In this document: positions 32,686 through 40,620 of the stretch, in pieces
Position numbering within the stretch: position 1 is the first letter of the stretch
Layout: each line of letters opens with the position of its first letter
Source of the DNA: CAYXVJ01 sp964558445
GTDB taxonomy: Bacteria; Bacillota; Clostridia; Saccharofermentanales; Fastidiosipilaceae
Assembly (NCBI GenBank): GCA_964558445.1
Contig: CAZLEA010000003.1
Span: 1-64,000 of the forward strand
Reading direction: 5' to 3'
Length of the DNA stretch: 64,000 bases
Notes under the pieces: model-generated
What the model was told of the DNA's origin: nothing
Database searches by the model: none
What the model saw: the letters and a program-made list of their open reading frames with translations, nothing else
Position numbers and translations under genes: made by a program

Positions 32686-34236
32686 ATGGTTGATCGACCG
32701 AGAGCACGGCAGCAGGCACAATATGTGCTGTCCATAGATCAGGGTACGACCTCGACACGCGCGATTTTGTTTACGCATGACGGTAGAATTGCGTCCCAAT
32801 CGCAGCTGCCGATCACGCAGTCTTATCCGGCTTCTGCCTGGGTAGAACACGATGCCGAAGAGATTCTTGCGAAGACCCTGGAGGTGATCCGCCTGGCTAT
32901 GGCTGAGGCGGAGGCAAGCTGGGCAGATGTGGCAAGCATCGGTGTGACCAATCAGCGAGAGACCGTGGTAATCTGGGACAAGGAGACGGGCAAGCCCGTA
33001 GCGCCTGCCATCGTGTGGCAGTGCAGACGAACGGAGGCTCGTTGTCGGGAGCTAATCGAGGCAGGCCTGACGGAGGATATCAGAAGCCGCACGGGTCTCG
33101 AGATCGATGCGTACTTCTCTGCGACTAAATTCGCTTGGCTGTTGGACGAAGTACCGGGGTGCAGAGAAGCGGCCGAAGCGGGTCGCCTAATCGGTGGCAC
33201 GATCGACAGTTGGCTGATCTGGCATCTGTCGGGCAGGCAGGCACACGTGACGGATGTGTCGAACGCCTCTCGCACCATGCTCTATAACATTCATACTCTC
33301 ATGTGGGATCCGATGTTGCTGGAACTCCTCGACATTCCCGCAAGTTTACTGCCCAAGGTTGTGAAGTCCTCCGGTATCGCAGCATATCTGATGAATCGAG
33401 AATTGATTCGCGAAGACGATCCGCTCTTCGGCCAGGTTGCCGTCGCGGGCATCGCAGGGGACCAGCAAGCGGCCTTGTTCGGCCAGGCATGTTTCCGACC
33501 CGGTATGATCAAGAGCACGTATGGGACAGGCGGCTTCGTCTTGATGCAGAGCGGACCTACAGCCATGCGAAGCGAGCATAATCTGATTACGACCGCGGCT
33601 TGGCAAGCAGGCGATCAAGCCGTGCAGTACGCTCTGGAGGGTAGTGTGTTCAATTCGGGATCAACGATACAGTGGCTCAGAGATGAGCTTGGCATCATTT
33701 CGCGATCTTCGGAATGTGACGAGCTGGCGGCAAGCGTACCCGATAGCGGAGGCGTGGTCATCGTACCTGCCTTCACCGGTCTTGGCGCCCCCTGGTGGGA
33801 TATGCGTGCTCGGGCATCCATTCTCGGCTTGTCTCGAGGAAGTAACAAGGCGCATTTTTGTAGAGCGGCCCTCGAAGCGATTGCGCTTCAGACCGCCGAC
33901 TTGATCTTGGCCATGTCTGCCGATAGCAGAGAGCCGCTTCGTACGATACGGGTAGACGGCGGCGTCGCGGTCTCCGACCTGATGCTTCAGTATCAAGCGG
34001 ACATCCTGGACGTCAAGATTCAGCGCCCCTGCGTAACCGAGACGACGGCACTCGGAGCCGCTTACCTGGCCGGCCTTGCCGTCGGCTTCTGGCAGGACCA
34101 AGCCGAACTTGCTTACAGCTGGTGTTTGGATAAGGAATTTGTAGCCAAGAAGGATAGCGTCTGGCGCTCCCGTGAGCTCGATCGCTGGACGAAGGCCGTG
34201 CGCAGCGTGCGGTACTATGGCCGCATCAATCGCTAA
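32686..34236 (+). CDS. glpK: Glycerol kinase
   Basis: A 516-residue FGGY-family kinase. Conserved segments are LSIDQGTTSTRAILF near the N-terminus (nucleotide/phosphate binding), SIGVTNQRETVVIWDKETGKP, SNASRTMLYNIHTLMWD, and FTGLGAPWWDMRARA with the catalytic-domain pattern. It phosphorylates glycerol to glycerol 3-phosphate, the substrate of the divergent GlpA-like enzyme. GGAGG lies upstream of the ATG. The intergenic region contains the small inverted repeat CCTCATTTTTGAGG at about 32632-32645, which may belong to a leader hairpin. No glycerol facilitator gene is in the window. Confidence 0.96.
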   Translation: MVDRPRARQQAQYVLSIDQGTTSTRAILFTHDGRIASQSQLPITQSYPASAWVEHDAEEILAKTLEVIRLAMAEAEASWADVASIGVTNQRETVVIWDKETGKPVAPAIVWQCRRTEARCRELIEAGLTEDIRSRTGLEIDAYFSATKFAWLLDEVPGCREAAEAGRLIGGTIDSWLIWHLSGRQAHVTDVSNASRTMLYNIHTLMWDPMLLELLDIPASLLPKVVKSSGIAAYLMNRELIREDDPLFGQVAVAGIAGDQQAALFGQACFRPGMIKSTYGTGGFVLMQSGPTAMRSEHNLITTAAWQAGDQAVQYALEGSVFNSGSTIQWLRDELGIISRSSECDELAASVPDSGGVVIVPAFTGLGAPWWDMRARASILGLSRGSNKAHFCRAALEAIALQTADLILAMSADSREPLRTIRVDGGVAVSDLMLQYQADILDVKIQRPCVTETTALGAAYLAGLAVGFWQDQAELAYSWCLDKEFVAKKDSVWRSRELDRWTKAVRSVRYYGRINR

Positions 34237-34246
34237 GGAGAAGAAA

Positions 34247-35002
34247 TTGTTATACGAATCGGATGTATTGGTAGACTTGTGGCGCGAAGCCAAACGAGTC
34301 GTGTTCTTCGGCGGTGCCGGCGTCTCAACCGAGAGCGGCGTGCCGGACTATAGATCGGCAGGCGGCATCTACGAGCAAGAAGAGCACGCGGAAGCTGTCT
34401 TGACGCCAAGCTTCATGCATCGTTATCCGGAAGCGTTCTATCGCTTCTGCAGGAAGTACTTCCTCGTGGACGGAATCGAGCCGAATGCGGCGCACAGAGG
34501 GCTTGCGAAGCTGGAAGCAGCGGGGCGCTTGTCCTCGATTATCACGCAGAATATCGATGGCCTGCATCAACAGGCCGGCAGTCGAACTGTATATGAATTA
34601 CACGGAAATACGCAGAGCTTCTCTTGCTCTCGTTGTAAGAAACAATTTGACGTTGACTATGTGCTTCGAAGCGATCTTGTCGCTTATTGTGACAGGCCGG
34701 GAGATGACGGGGTATCCGTCTGTGGAGGACTCTTGCGTCCGGACATCGTGCTCTATGAGGAGATGCTGGATACCAAGGTGCTGGAAGCCTCGGTCGAAGA
34801 AGTCTCGCAAGCAGACCTCCTCGTTGTTGGCGGCAGTTCGTTGCAGGTCTGGCCGGCAGCCTCGCTCATCGATTATCTGGGCTCCGGTAAACTGGTTGTC
34901 ATCAACAAGGGGGCAACAAACAGAGATCGCCAAGCGGATCTCGTCATCAGAGAGCCGATTGGCGAAGTGTTCGCGGCCGTAACCGACAGAATCCTAGCCT
35001 AG
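34247..35002 (+). CDS. Sir2-family NAD-dependent protein deacylase
   Basis: A 251-residue sirtuin. The NAD-binding motifs are GAGVSTESGVPDYRS (about residues 24-38) and TQNIDGLHQQAGS, followed by the catalytic His in ELHGN; two Cys pairs (CSRC and, after the loop, Cys plus CGG) bind the structural zinc. LLRPDIVLYEEML and GGSSLQVWPAA complete the pattern. It removes acyl groups from protein lysines using NAD. TTG 34247 is preferred because the TAAGGAG ribosome site, which overlaps the glpK stop, lies 6 nt before it; an in-frame ATG at 34217 lies inside glpK without such a site. It is cotranscribed with glpK. Confidence 0.92.
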   Translation: MLYESDVLVDLWREAKRVVFFGGAGVSTESGVPDYRSAGGIYEQEEHAEAVLTPSFMHRYPEAFYRFCRKYFLVDGIEPNAAHRGLAKLEAAGRLSSIITQNIDGLHQQAGSRTVYELHGNTQSFSCSRCKKQFDVDYVLRSDLVAYCDRPGDDGVSVCGGLLRPDIVLYEEMLDTKVLEASVEEVSQADLLVVGGSSLQVWPAASLIDYLGSGKLVVINKGATNRDRQADLVIREPIGEVFAAVTDRILA

Positions 35003-35023
35003 GAGCCTATAATATCTATTGAA

Positions 35024-36231
35024 TCAAGAGGTCGAATCATCGTAAGACGATTGGATCTCACCCGAGATATTCTGACGGAAGCGAAGCGCAACCTCGTCCG
35101 GATCGTTCGTTTGGCCGAGGATCCAGATCAGTTTCGTGACACAAGATTCGGATGTCATATCGAAGGCGGGGAGAGCTCCCTTGTCCAGAATCTTCCTACC
35201 TGCTTCGTAGCGCGAGAAGTCCGAACTCTCATAGAGACACTGGCTGGTGACGACAACGGTTGTGCCGCTGGCAATCAGCTTCTGCAGTTCCGAGACCAGA
35301 TCTCGATTCAGGTAGTGCAGGCCGCCAACACCGAAGGCCTCGATGACAATTGCCTTGTAACTCATCTGCTCCAGCATTGGGAAGATCTCGGGATTCAGAC
35401 CCGGCGTCAGTTTCAGCAAGAAGACATGATTATCCAGATTATCGTACAGTTTGAATTCAGCGGCTTGCTTCGGTATCAGTTCATCTCGGATGTTCAGGCC
35501 GTTACTGTTAGCCGTGGCGATGTTCGGATAGTTGATACTCTCAAAGGCATTGTAGTCCGTCGTACGCACCTTGACTGCTCGGGTCCCCAAGATAATCTGA
35601 CGATTGAAGGCGAGGAAGACACCGCGCCTGCCGGATGAGGCCATAGCCAGTGCCGTCTCTAGATTCCCGATGGCATCGGTCAGTGCCGTATCGATCGGTA
35701 ATTGAGAACCGGTTAGGACGACCGGTATCGGTAGCCCCTGCAGCATGAAGGAGAGGACGGACGAGGTGTATGCCAGCGTATCGGTACCATGTGTGATGAC
35801 GATGCCGTCGTAGTCGTTTACAGCACTTGCTATCTCTCTTGCGATCAGTTGCCATTCTTCCGGTTGTATATTGGACGAGTCGAGGCTCAAGATGTCCTTG
35901 GTCTTGATTCGATAGTGGTCGTTGATGTTACTTGTAAACTTCAATAGTTGTTCGATTGTGTAGGCGGGAACGAGGCCGCCATCCGATGGTTTGGATGCGA
36001 TCGTGCCTCCTGTTGCCANNNNNNNNNNNNNNNNNNNNNNNNNNNNNNNNNNNNNNNNNNNNNNNNNNNNNNNNNNNNNNNNNNNNNNNNNNNNNNNNNN
36101 NNNNNNNNNNNNNNNNNNGCGGGAACGAGGCCGCCATCCGATGGTTTGGATGCGATCGTGCCTCCTGTTGCCAAGAGTAATATAGAGGGTAAATCAGCCT
36201 TCGTCGTCTGTGTGGATTCTAAACTGGCCAT
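35024..36231 (-). CDS. ansA: Type I L-asparaginase, split by an artefactual gap
   Basis: The gene is interrupted by 100 N at 36019-36118. The 55 bp before the gap (35964-36018) are repeated exactly after it (36119-36173); removing one copy and the Ns leaves 1053 nt, an unbroken 350-residue protein. It starts MASLESTQTTKADLPSILL with TGGTIAS near residue 22, GLVP, and HGTDT near residue 95, the two Thr clusters of the asparaginase active site, plus a LTGSQLPI and FGVGG core. It hydrolyses asparagine to aspartate and ammonia in the cytoplasm (no signal peptide). It converges on the sirtuin gene. Confidence 0.93.
36019..36118. other. Assembly gap (100 N) between duplicated 55-bp ends
   Basis: Exactly 100 N flanked by identical 55-bp copies at 35964-36018 and 36119-36173. 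The contigs overlap and should be merged; no sequence is missing. Confidence 0.93.
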
Positions 36232-36462
36232 ATAATCGGAGCCTCCGGATAATAGTCGATCCCATTATAACGCATGGTGAGGCATAAATGAGCTTTGGGC
36301 TTCGCAGTTTGAGATGCAAGCAAATAATTAACAAATAAATGTAGTTATAATGGCATAAATGGATAATCAATAATACGATAATATGTTAGGATGACATGTT
36401 CGAAAAGACCTGTAAATAGCGACCAATCAGAGCGAAGTTAACGGAAACTAAACACTTATTTG

Positions 36463-36505
36463 TTGGTTCACCCTCATACTTATGTCTATAATGGGTGCTA
36501 GCACC
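36463..36505 (+). promoter_or_regulatory. Promoter with palindrome at the start site
   Basis: TTGGTT (36463-36468), an 18-nt spacer and TATAAT (36487-36492) precede a perfect 12-bp palindrome GGTGCTAGCACC at 36494-36505, centred where transcription should start. The palindrome would be well placed as an operator. The rest of the 290-bp region from 36236 is A/T-rich and holds no gene. Confidence 0.6.
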
Positions 36506-36527
36506 GGAAGAAGGGAAACAGTTTGAC

Positions 36528-36863
36528 ATGAATAATCTGACTTGGATTCAACTGGGCATCGGAGGCCTGTTGTTAGTCGCTTATTTGGTTTCGATGAAGC
36601 GTCGCACGGTTATCAGCAAGCACTACGTGAAGGCGAACAAGGAGACTGTGAAGATGGAGTGGGATCCGAAGGCGAGGCGGCGGCTCTTGTCTGTCTTATC
36701 GCTTGGCGGCATACTGAATTTGGTCCTGGCAGGTCTAGGTATCAAGGCACATGATGCGGTGCAGTTGTCCTTGTTTTTTGTTGGTATATTACTGCCGACG
36801 ATCTTACTGTTTATCATCACTTACTACGTGGAGAAGGATAATCTGAAACGCTTGGGGGATTGA
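36528..36863 (+). CDS. Small membrane protein of unknown function
   Basis: A 111-residue protein with an N-terminal helix (WIQLGIGGLLLVAYLVSM, about 5-22) and two hydrophobic stretches near the C-terminus (LSLGGILNLVLAGLGI and LFFVGILLPTILLFIITYYV). Between them is a basic cytoplasmic-type loop. I do not recognise the family. It starts at ATG 36528 behind AAGAAGGG, with a good promoter and a palindromic possible operator upstream, so it is likely a real regulated gene. A short space separates it from the EEP hydrolase gene, with which it may be cotranscribed. Confidence 0.72.
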   Translation: MNNLTWIQLGIGGLLLVAYLVSMKRRTVISKHYVKANKETVKMEWDPKARRRLLSVLSLGGILNLVLAGLGIKAHDAVQLSLFFVGILLPTILLFIITYYVEKDNLKRLGD

Positions 36864-36942
36864 CTACAATACTTGGGGGATTGCTGCGATACTTCGCAGC
36901 GACCACACAAATAGACACAAGGAGCAAGGAGCTGTCTAATAT

Positions 36943-37812
36943 ATGGATATGAGAGTACTGAGTTTTAATCTTCGGACATCGACGGCGTTGGACGGTCGAC
37001 ACTGTTGGTCGAAGCGAGCCGATTCTGTCGTGACCGAGATCGAATATATCGGTGCAGCCGTGATGGGCTTGCAGGAAGTGACGCACAAGATGCTGGTAAA
37101 CCTAAGAGAGGCGCTGCCTTCTTATGCCTTCTTGGGTGTCGCAAGAGACGATGGATTGGAAGCAGGCGAGTACTCGCCGGTCGCTTACCGAGTCGATCGC
37201 TTCGACTTGATCGATGACGGGCACTTCTGGTTATCGGATCAGCCCGACGTAGTCGGTTCATGGGGCTGGGACGCTGCCTGTATTCGTATCGCTACGTGGG
37301 CCATCTTGGAGGATAAGCAGTCGAAGACGCGCTTCTTCTTCCTCAATACGCACGTGGATCACGAGGGGGTGCTTGCCAGAGAGGAGAGTTCGCTCTTGAT
37401 CCGTACGGAAGCGGAGCGCTTGGCGGGCGATCTGCCGATTGTGATTACGGGCGACTTCAACGCGGCAGATGACGCCTTGTCGATTCGATTACTTACAGCG
37501 CACCCGGCTGACTACGAGGAACTTGCCGCGGGGCATGAGGAGCGTCTAGGGAAGCTTGAGGCATTACGCGTACAGCTGCACGATTGCCAAGCGATTAGTG
37601 AGCGGGCGTACCACGGTCCGGACTTCAGCTTCCATGATTTCAAATTGCCGGCTGTCTTACAGGATAGGAGCCGGTATCCCTTTGCCGAGCGTATCGACTA
37701 TATCTTCTTGCGCTCAGGTGTTCGCTGCCTGCGTTTGGTCTTGTCGACAAATATGGCGGGAGATCGCTGCATCTCGGATCATCTGCCTGTCACGGCAGAT
37801 CTCGTCATCTAA
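36943..37812 (+). CDS. Endonuclease/exonuclease/phosphatase family hydrolase
   Basis: A 289-residue member of the EEP (DNase I-like) superfamily. MRVLSFNLRTSTALDG opens the fold, GLQEVTHKML supplies the catalytic Glu, TGDFNAADD the Asp-Asn pair, and ISDHLPVTADL the terminal Asp-His. It lacks the DNA-binding features of exonuclease III and is closer to the group annotated as general phosphodiesterases or sphingomyelinase-like enzymes; the substrate is unknown. No signal peptide is seen, so it is cytoplasmic. AAGGAG lies 11 nt before ATG 36943. Confidence 0.88.
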   Translation: MDMRVLSFNLRTSTALDGRHCWSKRADSVVTEIEYIGAAVMGLQEVTHKMLVNLREALPSYAFLGVARDDGLEAGEYSPVAYRVDRFDLIDDGHFWLSDQPDVVGSWGWDAACIRIATWAILEDKQSKTRFFFLNTHVDHEGVLAREESSLLIRTEAERLAGDLPIVITGDFNAADDALSIRLLTAHPADYEELAAGHEERLGKLEALRVQLHDCQAISERAYHGPDFSFHDFKLPAVLQDRSRYPFAERIDYIFLRSGVRCLRLVLSTNMAGDRCISDHLPVTADLVI

Positions 37813-37858
37813 ACAAAACGGTCCATCTTCTGTTATTATAGTGAGGTTTATTTGATAA

Positions 37859-37952
37859 CGATTCGAAACATGGACACTTGAGACCCTTCAGGGAAGTCGG
37901 TTCGAATCGGTGCTCACGCTATGGAGAAGTGACTGTGTTTCACTTCGGAAGG
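37859..37952 (+). promoter_or_regulatory. Structured leader of the queT-like gene, candidate riboswitch
   Basis: The leader contains complementary arms CGATTCGAA (37860-37868) and TTCGAATCG (37901-37909) that enclose 32 nt, followed by a hairpin GAAGTGA-CTGTGTT-TCACTTC (37925-37945) that ends directly before the ribosome site GGAAGG (37947-37952). CCCTTC within the first element could pair with GGAAGG, an alternative to the open ribosome site. The core does not match preQ1-I or preQ1-II patterns as I know them. The layout suggests a translational switch. Confidence 0.5.
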
Positions 37953-37961
37953 ATGATGAAT

Positions 37962-38525
37962 ATGAACGATCGCTTGGCGAGTCGTAATTGGACGAGGCGC
38001 TTGATTAACCGAGCGCTCATCATGGCTGTGTATATGGCCTTGACCCTGGTTTTTGCCCCTATTGCATACGGTAGTGTGCAGTTTCGCGTGTCGGAGGCCC
38101 TGATGGTCTTGCCGGTCATCAGTTCGGCCAGTATCTGGGGTGTGACGCTCGGTTGTTTCCTAGCCAACGTCTTGAATCCGTACAACCTTGGTCCCGTCGA
38201 TATTGTGTTCGGTACGCTGGCGACACTGCTTGCCGCGGTTGTGACGCGCTATCTAAAGACGAAGTTGTTTCAAGATACAAGCGAACTGTCATGGAAGAAT
38301 CCGAAGCTCTATCTGCTGCCGTTACCTACCATCTTGGCCAATGCGCTGATCGTCGGTTTCTACTTGCCCTATCTGCTGCTGGGCTCTCCGGGCCCCGGCG
38401 TCGTAAGCTTCAGCATGTTGACCGTGGGACTAGGGGAGGTCGGTGTGCTCTATGCGCTCGGCTTGCCGCTGTTGATGGCCATATTGAGATTACAAGAGAA
38501 GAACCCGCAGCTGCGCTTGGATTAA
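37962..38525 (+). CDS. queT: QueT-type transporter (queuosine precursor ECF S component)
   Basis: A 187-residue membrane protein with about six hydrophobic segments. LVFAPIAYGSVQFRVSEALM, VISSASIWGVTLGCFLANVLNP and DIVFGTLATLLAAVVTRYL are the conserved pattern of the QueT/COG4708 family, thought to take up queuosine precursors such as preQ1 with a shared ECF module. ATG 37962 lies 9 nt after GGAAGG; two closer upstream ATG codons (37953, 37956) are in frame and would add three residues. A structured RNA leader precedes it, in keeping with riboswitch control common to this family. Confidence 0.87.
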   Translation: MNDRLASRNWTRRLINRALIMAVYMALTLVFAPIAYGSVQFRVSEALMVLPVISSASIWGVTLGCFLANVLNPYNLGPVDIVFGTLATLLAAVVTRYLKTKLFQDTSELSWKNPKLYLLPLPTILANALIVGFYLPYLLLGSPGPGVVSFSMLTVGLGEVGVLYALGLPLLMAILRLQEKNPQLRLD

Positions 38526-38595
38526 TCGTGCTTCAGGCGTAAGATGAGTAGTCAGAACGTATCGTAGTTTAGCATCTCGAAACAGAGGTATATAT

Positions 38596-39267
38596 ATGTC
38601 ACAGTATTTCGATCGCGAGCCCGAGGTCCAATCGGCCAGGCGGCAGATCAGCTATCAGGTGGAGGCCAAGCACCTCTCCTTCACGTCGGATCAAGGCGTG
38701 TTCTCCAAGAACCATGTGGATATGGGCTCGGATCTCTTGATTCGTACCGCCGCCAGAGACCTGCGTGATCGGGGAATCAAGCGGGGGCGCCTGCTCGACC
38801 TTGGTTGCGGCATCGGTGTCATCGGCATCGCGCTCAAGCGCCTGATTACCCCCTTCGAATTGACCCTGGTCGATGTGAATCAGCGCGCACTGGAACTTAG
38901 CGAGGAGAATCTCGTGGCGAATCAGATTCGCTATGCGCGAGTTCTTGAGTCGGATGGATTTCTGGGACTTGTCGGCGAGACCTTCGATGTCATCGTGACC
39001 AATCCGCCGATTCGTGCGGGTAAGGCCGTGGTCTATCGATTCTTCGAGGGCGCCAGGGAGCAGCTGAACCCCGGCGGAACCCTCTACGTGGTTATCGGGA
39101 AGAAGCAGGGCGCGGAATCTGCGAAGCGTAAGCTAAGCGATTTGTTTGATACAGTAGATTTATTAGCCAGAGAGAAGGGCTTCCATATCTATGCCTGTCG
39201 TGTGGCGGGTGGGGAAGCAATTACAGAAGGAGTAGAAGAGAATGGCACAGCCGAATTCGACGAATAG
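38596..39267 (+). CDS. Class I SAM-dependent methyltransferase, RsmC/MTS-like
   Basis: A 223-residue protein with an MTS domain. SAM-binding motif LLDLGCGIGVIGIAL lies near residue 73, VDVNQRALELSEENL follows at the end of strand 2, and the catalytic NPPI motif in VIVTNPPIRAG near 138 is typical of N-methyltransferases that modify the exocyclic amine of guanine or adenine in rRNA (RsmC-like). The protein is the half-size form without the extra N-terminal domain of E. coli RsmC. The end overlaps the mrp gene by 26 nt. The exact target is inferred from the family. Confidence 0.87.
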   Translation: MSQYFDREPEVQSARRQISYQVEAKHLSFTSDQGVFSKNHVDMGSDLLIRTAARDLRDRGIKRGRLLDLGCGIGVIGIALKRLITPFELTLVDVNQRALELSEENLVANQIRYARVLESDGFLGLVGETFDVIVTNPPIRAGKAVVYRFFEGAREQLNPGGTLYVVIGKKQGAESAKRKLSDLFDTVDLLAREKGFHIYACRVAGGEAITEGVEENGTAEFDE

Positions 39268-40054
39268 ACAGGGGAAGGGGCCGATGTTTGAGCTGCCCCT
39301 CCATGAAGAAGCGAAGGTGTCGCACGTCATTGCCGTAGGTAGTGGCAAAGGCGGCGTGGGTAAGTCCACCGTCACCTCGATGCTTGCGGTTATGCTCGCG
39401 AGACGTGGCCTGAACGTAGGCTTGATGGATGCGGACTTGACCGGTCCGTCGATTCCGCAGGCATTTGGTCTGCACGAGCAAGCAACCGGCGAGGAGACGA
39501 CGATTCGTCCCGTGCGCACGCGAACCGGCATACAGGTTATCTCGATGAACGTGTTGCTCGATGATCCGATGAAGCCTGTCGTCTGGCGCGGCCCGATTAT
39601 CGGCACCGTCATCAAGCAGTTCTGGAGTAACGTGGTCTGGGAAGACGTCGATGTCCTCTTGATCGATATGCCGCCGGGTACGGGCGATGTGCCGCTTACG
39701 CTCTACCAGTCGCTGCCGATCAAGGGCATGGTGATGGTCAGTACGCCGCAAGACTTGGTTAGCCTCATCGTGCAGAAGGCAGGGCGTATGGCCGATACTA
39801 TGCAGGTTCCGCTGCTTGGCTTGGTCGAGAACATGAGCTATATCCGCTGCGAGCACTGTGATGAGCTGATGTACCCCTTTGGTCAAGGGAAATCCGAGGC
39901 TGCGGCCAAGGATCTGGGCGTCGCTCTCCTGGATGAACTGCCGATCGATCCGGCTTATGCCAAGCTGGTGGATCAAGGTGAGATTGAATCCGTCAAGGGC
40001 ATGCAGTTACAGCACACGGTTGATGCCATCTTAGATGTATGCGGTCTGAAGTGA
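39242..40054 (+). CDS. Mrp/NBP35-type iron-sulfur cluster carrier ATPase
   Basis: A 270-residue P-loop ATPase. The deviant Walker A GSGKGGVGKSTVTSM lies near residues 38-52, and MDADLTGPSIPQAFG, DMPPGTGDVPLT and VENMSYIRCEHCD follow in family order. The CxxC (CEHC) near the C-terminus would bridge an [4Fe-4S] cluster at the dimer interface. Mrp proteins store and transfer Fe-S clusters. The gene overlaps the methyltransferase by 26 nt and the following lipoprotein by 16 nt, which places all three in one operon. Confidence 0.94.
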   Translation: MAQPNSTNRQGKGPMFELPLHEEAKVSHVIAVGSGKGGVGKSTVTSMLAVMLARRGLNVGLMDADLTGPSIPQAFGLHEQATGEETTIRPVRTRTGIQVISMNVLLDDPMKPVVWRGPIIGTVIKQFWSNVVWEDVDVLLIDMPPGTGDVPLTLYQSLPIKGMVMVSTPQDLVSLIVQKAGRMADTMQVPLLGLVENMSYIRCEHCDELMYPFGQGKSEAAAKDLGVALLDELPIDPAYAKLVDQGEIESVKGMQLQHTVDAILDVCGLK

Positions 40055-40593
40055 TTCGCTTCGGCGGGAGGCAGACGAGACGTGTGCTCTGCCTCGTACT
40101 TCCTTTGCTCCTTATAGTCTCGATGTTAGGCGCCTGCGCTTCGAATACAGGCTCAGGCACCAAGGGCTCGGATCTAGCGGCGATGGACCCGGCCGATCGC
40201 TTCGGTCCGGAGAACTATAATGCCGAGATTGCGGTCCTCAGCTATGAAGAAATCTTGGATGTGGGTGACGGTGTCTTGTATCGCGAGATCAAGAGCTTGG
40301 AGACAGTCATCGCGCGTAGTCCGGAGGTGATTCTGCTTTCGATCGTGGAGCCCGGCCAAGCGGCCATGCACCACATCCAGTCATGGCTGGAGCAACTGGC
40401 TGCGGATGAAGCAGGGTCGGCGCTCGTACTCTTGGCGTCGAAGGATGCCAAGGACTCGTTTCTACAGTCCTTCACTCAAGAGGGCTGGCCAAGCTTCTAT
40501 ATCATCCAAGGAGCGAGTGTGAAGCTTAGCCTTACGGGATATTCCGATGAGAACCTGCTGCGCCTGAAGCGGCTTATCGATGAGTTGAAATAA
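40039..40593 (+). CDS. Hypothetical lipoprotein, thioredoxin-like architecture possible
   Basis: A 184-residue exported protein. A basic N-terminus and a hydrophobic core end in lipobox LGAC at about residue 33. After a Gly/Ser/Thr linker the globular part starts at AEIAVLSYEEI and alternates strands and helices (VILLSIVEPGQAAMHHIQSW; ALVLLASKDAKDSFLQSF; WPSFYIIQGASVKLSLTGYS; ENLLRLKRLIDEL) much as a thioredoxin fold, with WPSFYII in the place of the cis-Pro strand, but there is no CxxC. Function unknown. It begins 16 nt before the Mrp stop, with GTG 40051 an alternative start, and precedes ispF by 27 nt. Confidence 0.65.
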   Translation: MRSEVIRFGGRQTRRVLCLVLPLLLIVSMLGACASNTGSGTKGSDLAAMDPADRFGPENYNAEIAVLSYEEILDVGDGVLYREIKSLETVIARSPEVILLSIVEPGQAAMHHIQSWLEQLAADEAGSALVLLASKDAKDSFLQSFTQEGWPSFYIIQGASVKLSLTGYSDENLLRLKRLIDELK

Positions 40594-40620
40594 GCTAATT
40601 ACCGAGAGGAGTGTGTAAAC

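Noticed and set aside
35024..36231. ansA looks like two fragments in different frames
   Set aside because: The split is explained by 100 N and a duplicated 55-bp end; the merged frame is intact.
37859..37952. Cobalamin riboswitch-like GGGAA...GGTT...GAATC segment
   Set aside because: The flanking stems required in cobalamin aptamers do not pair here, so I list it only as an unclassified leader.
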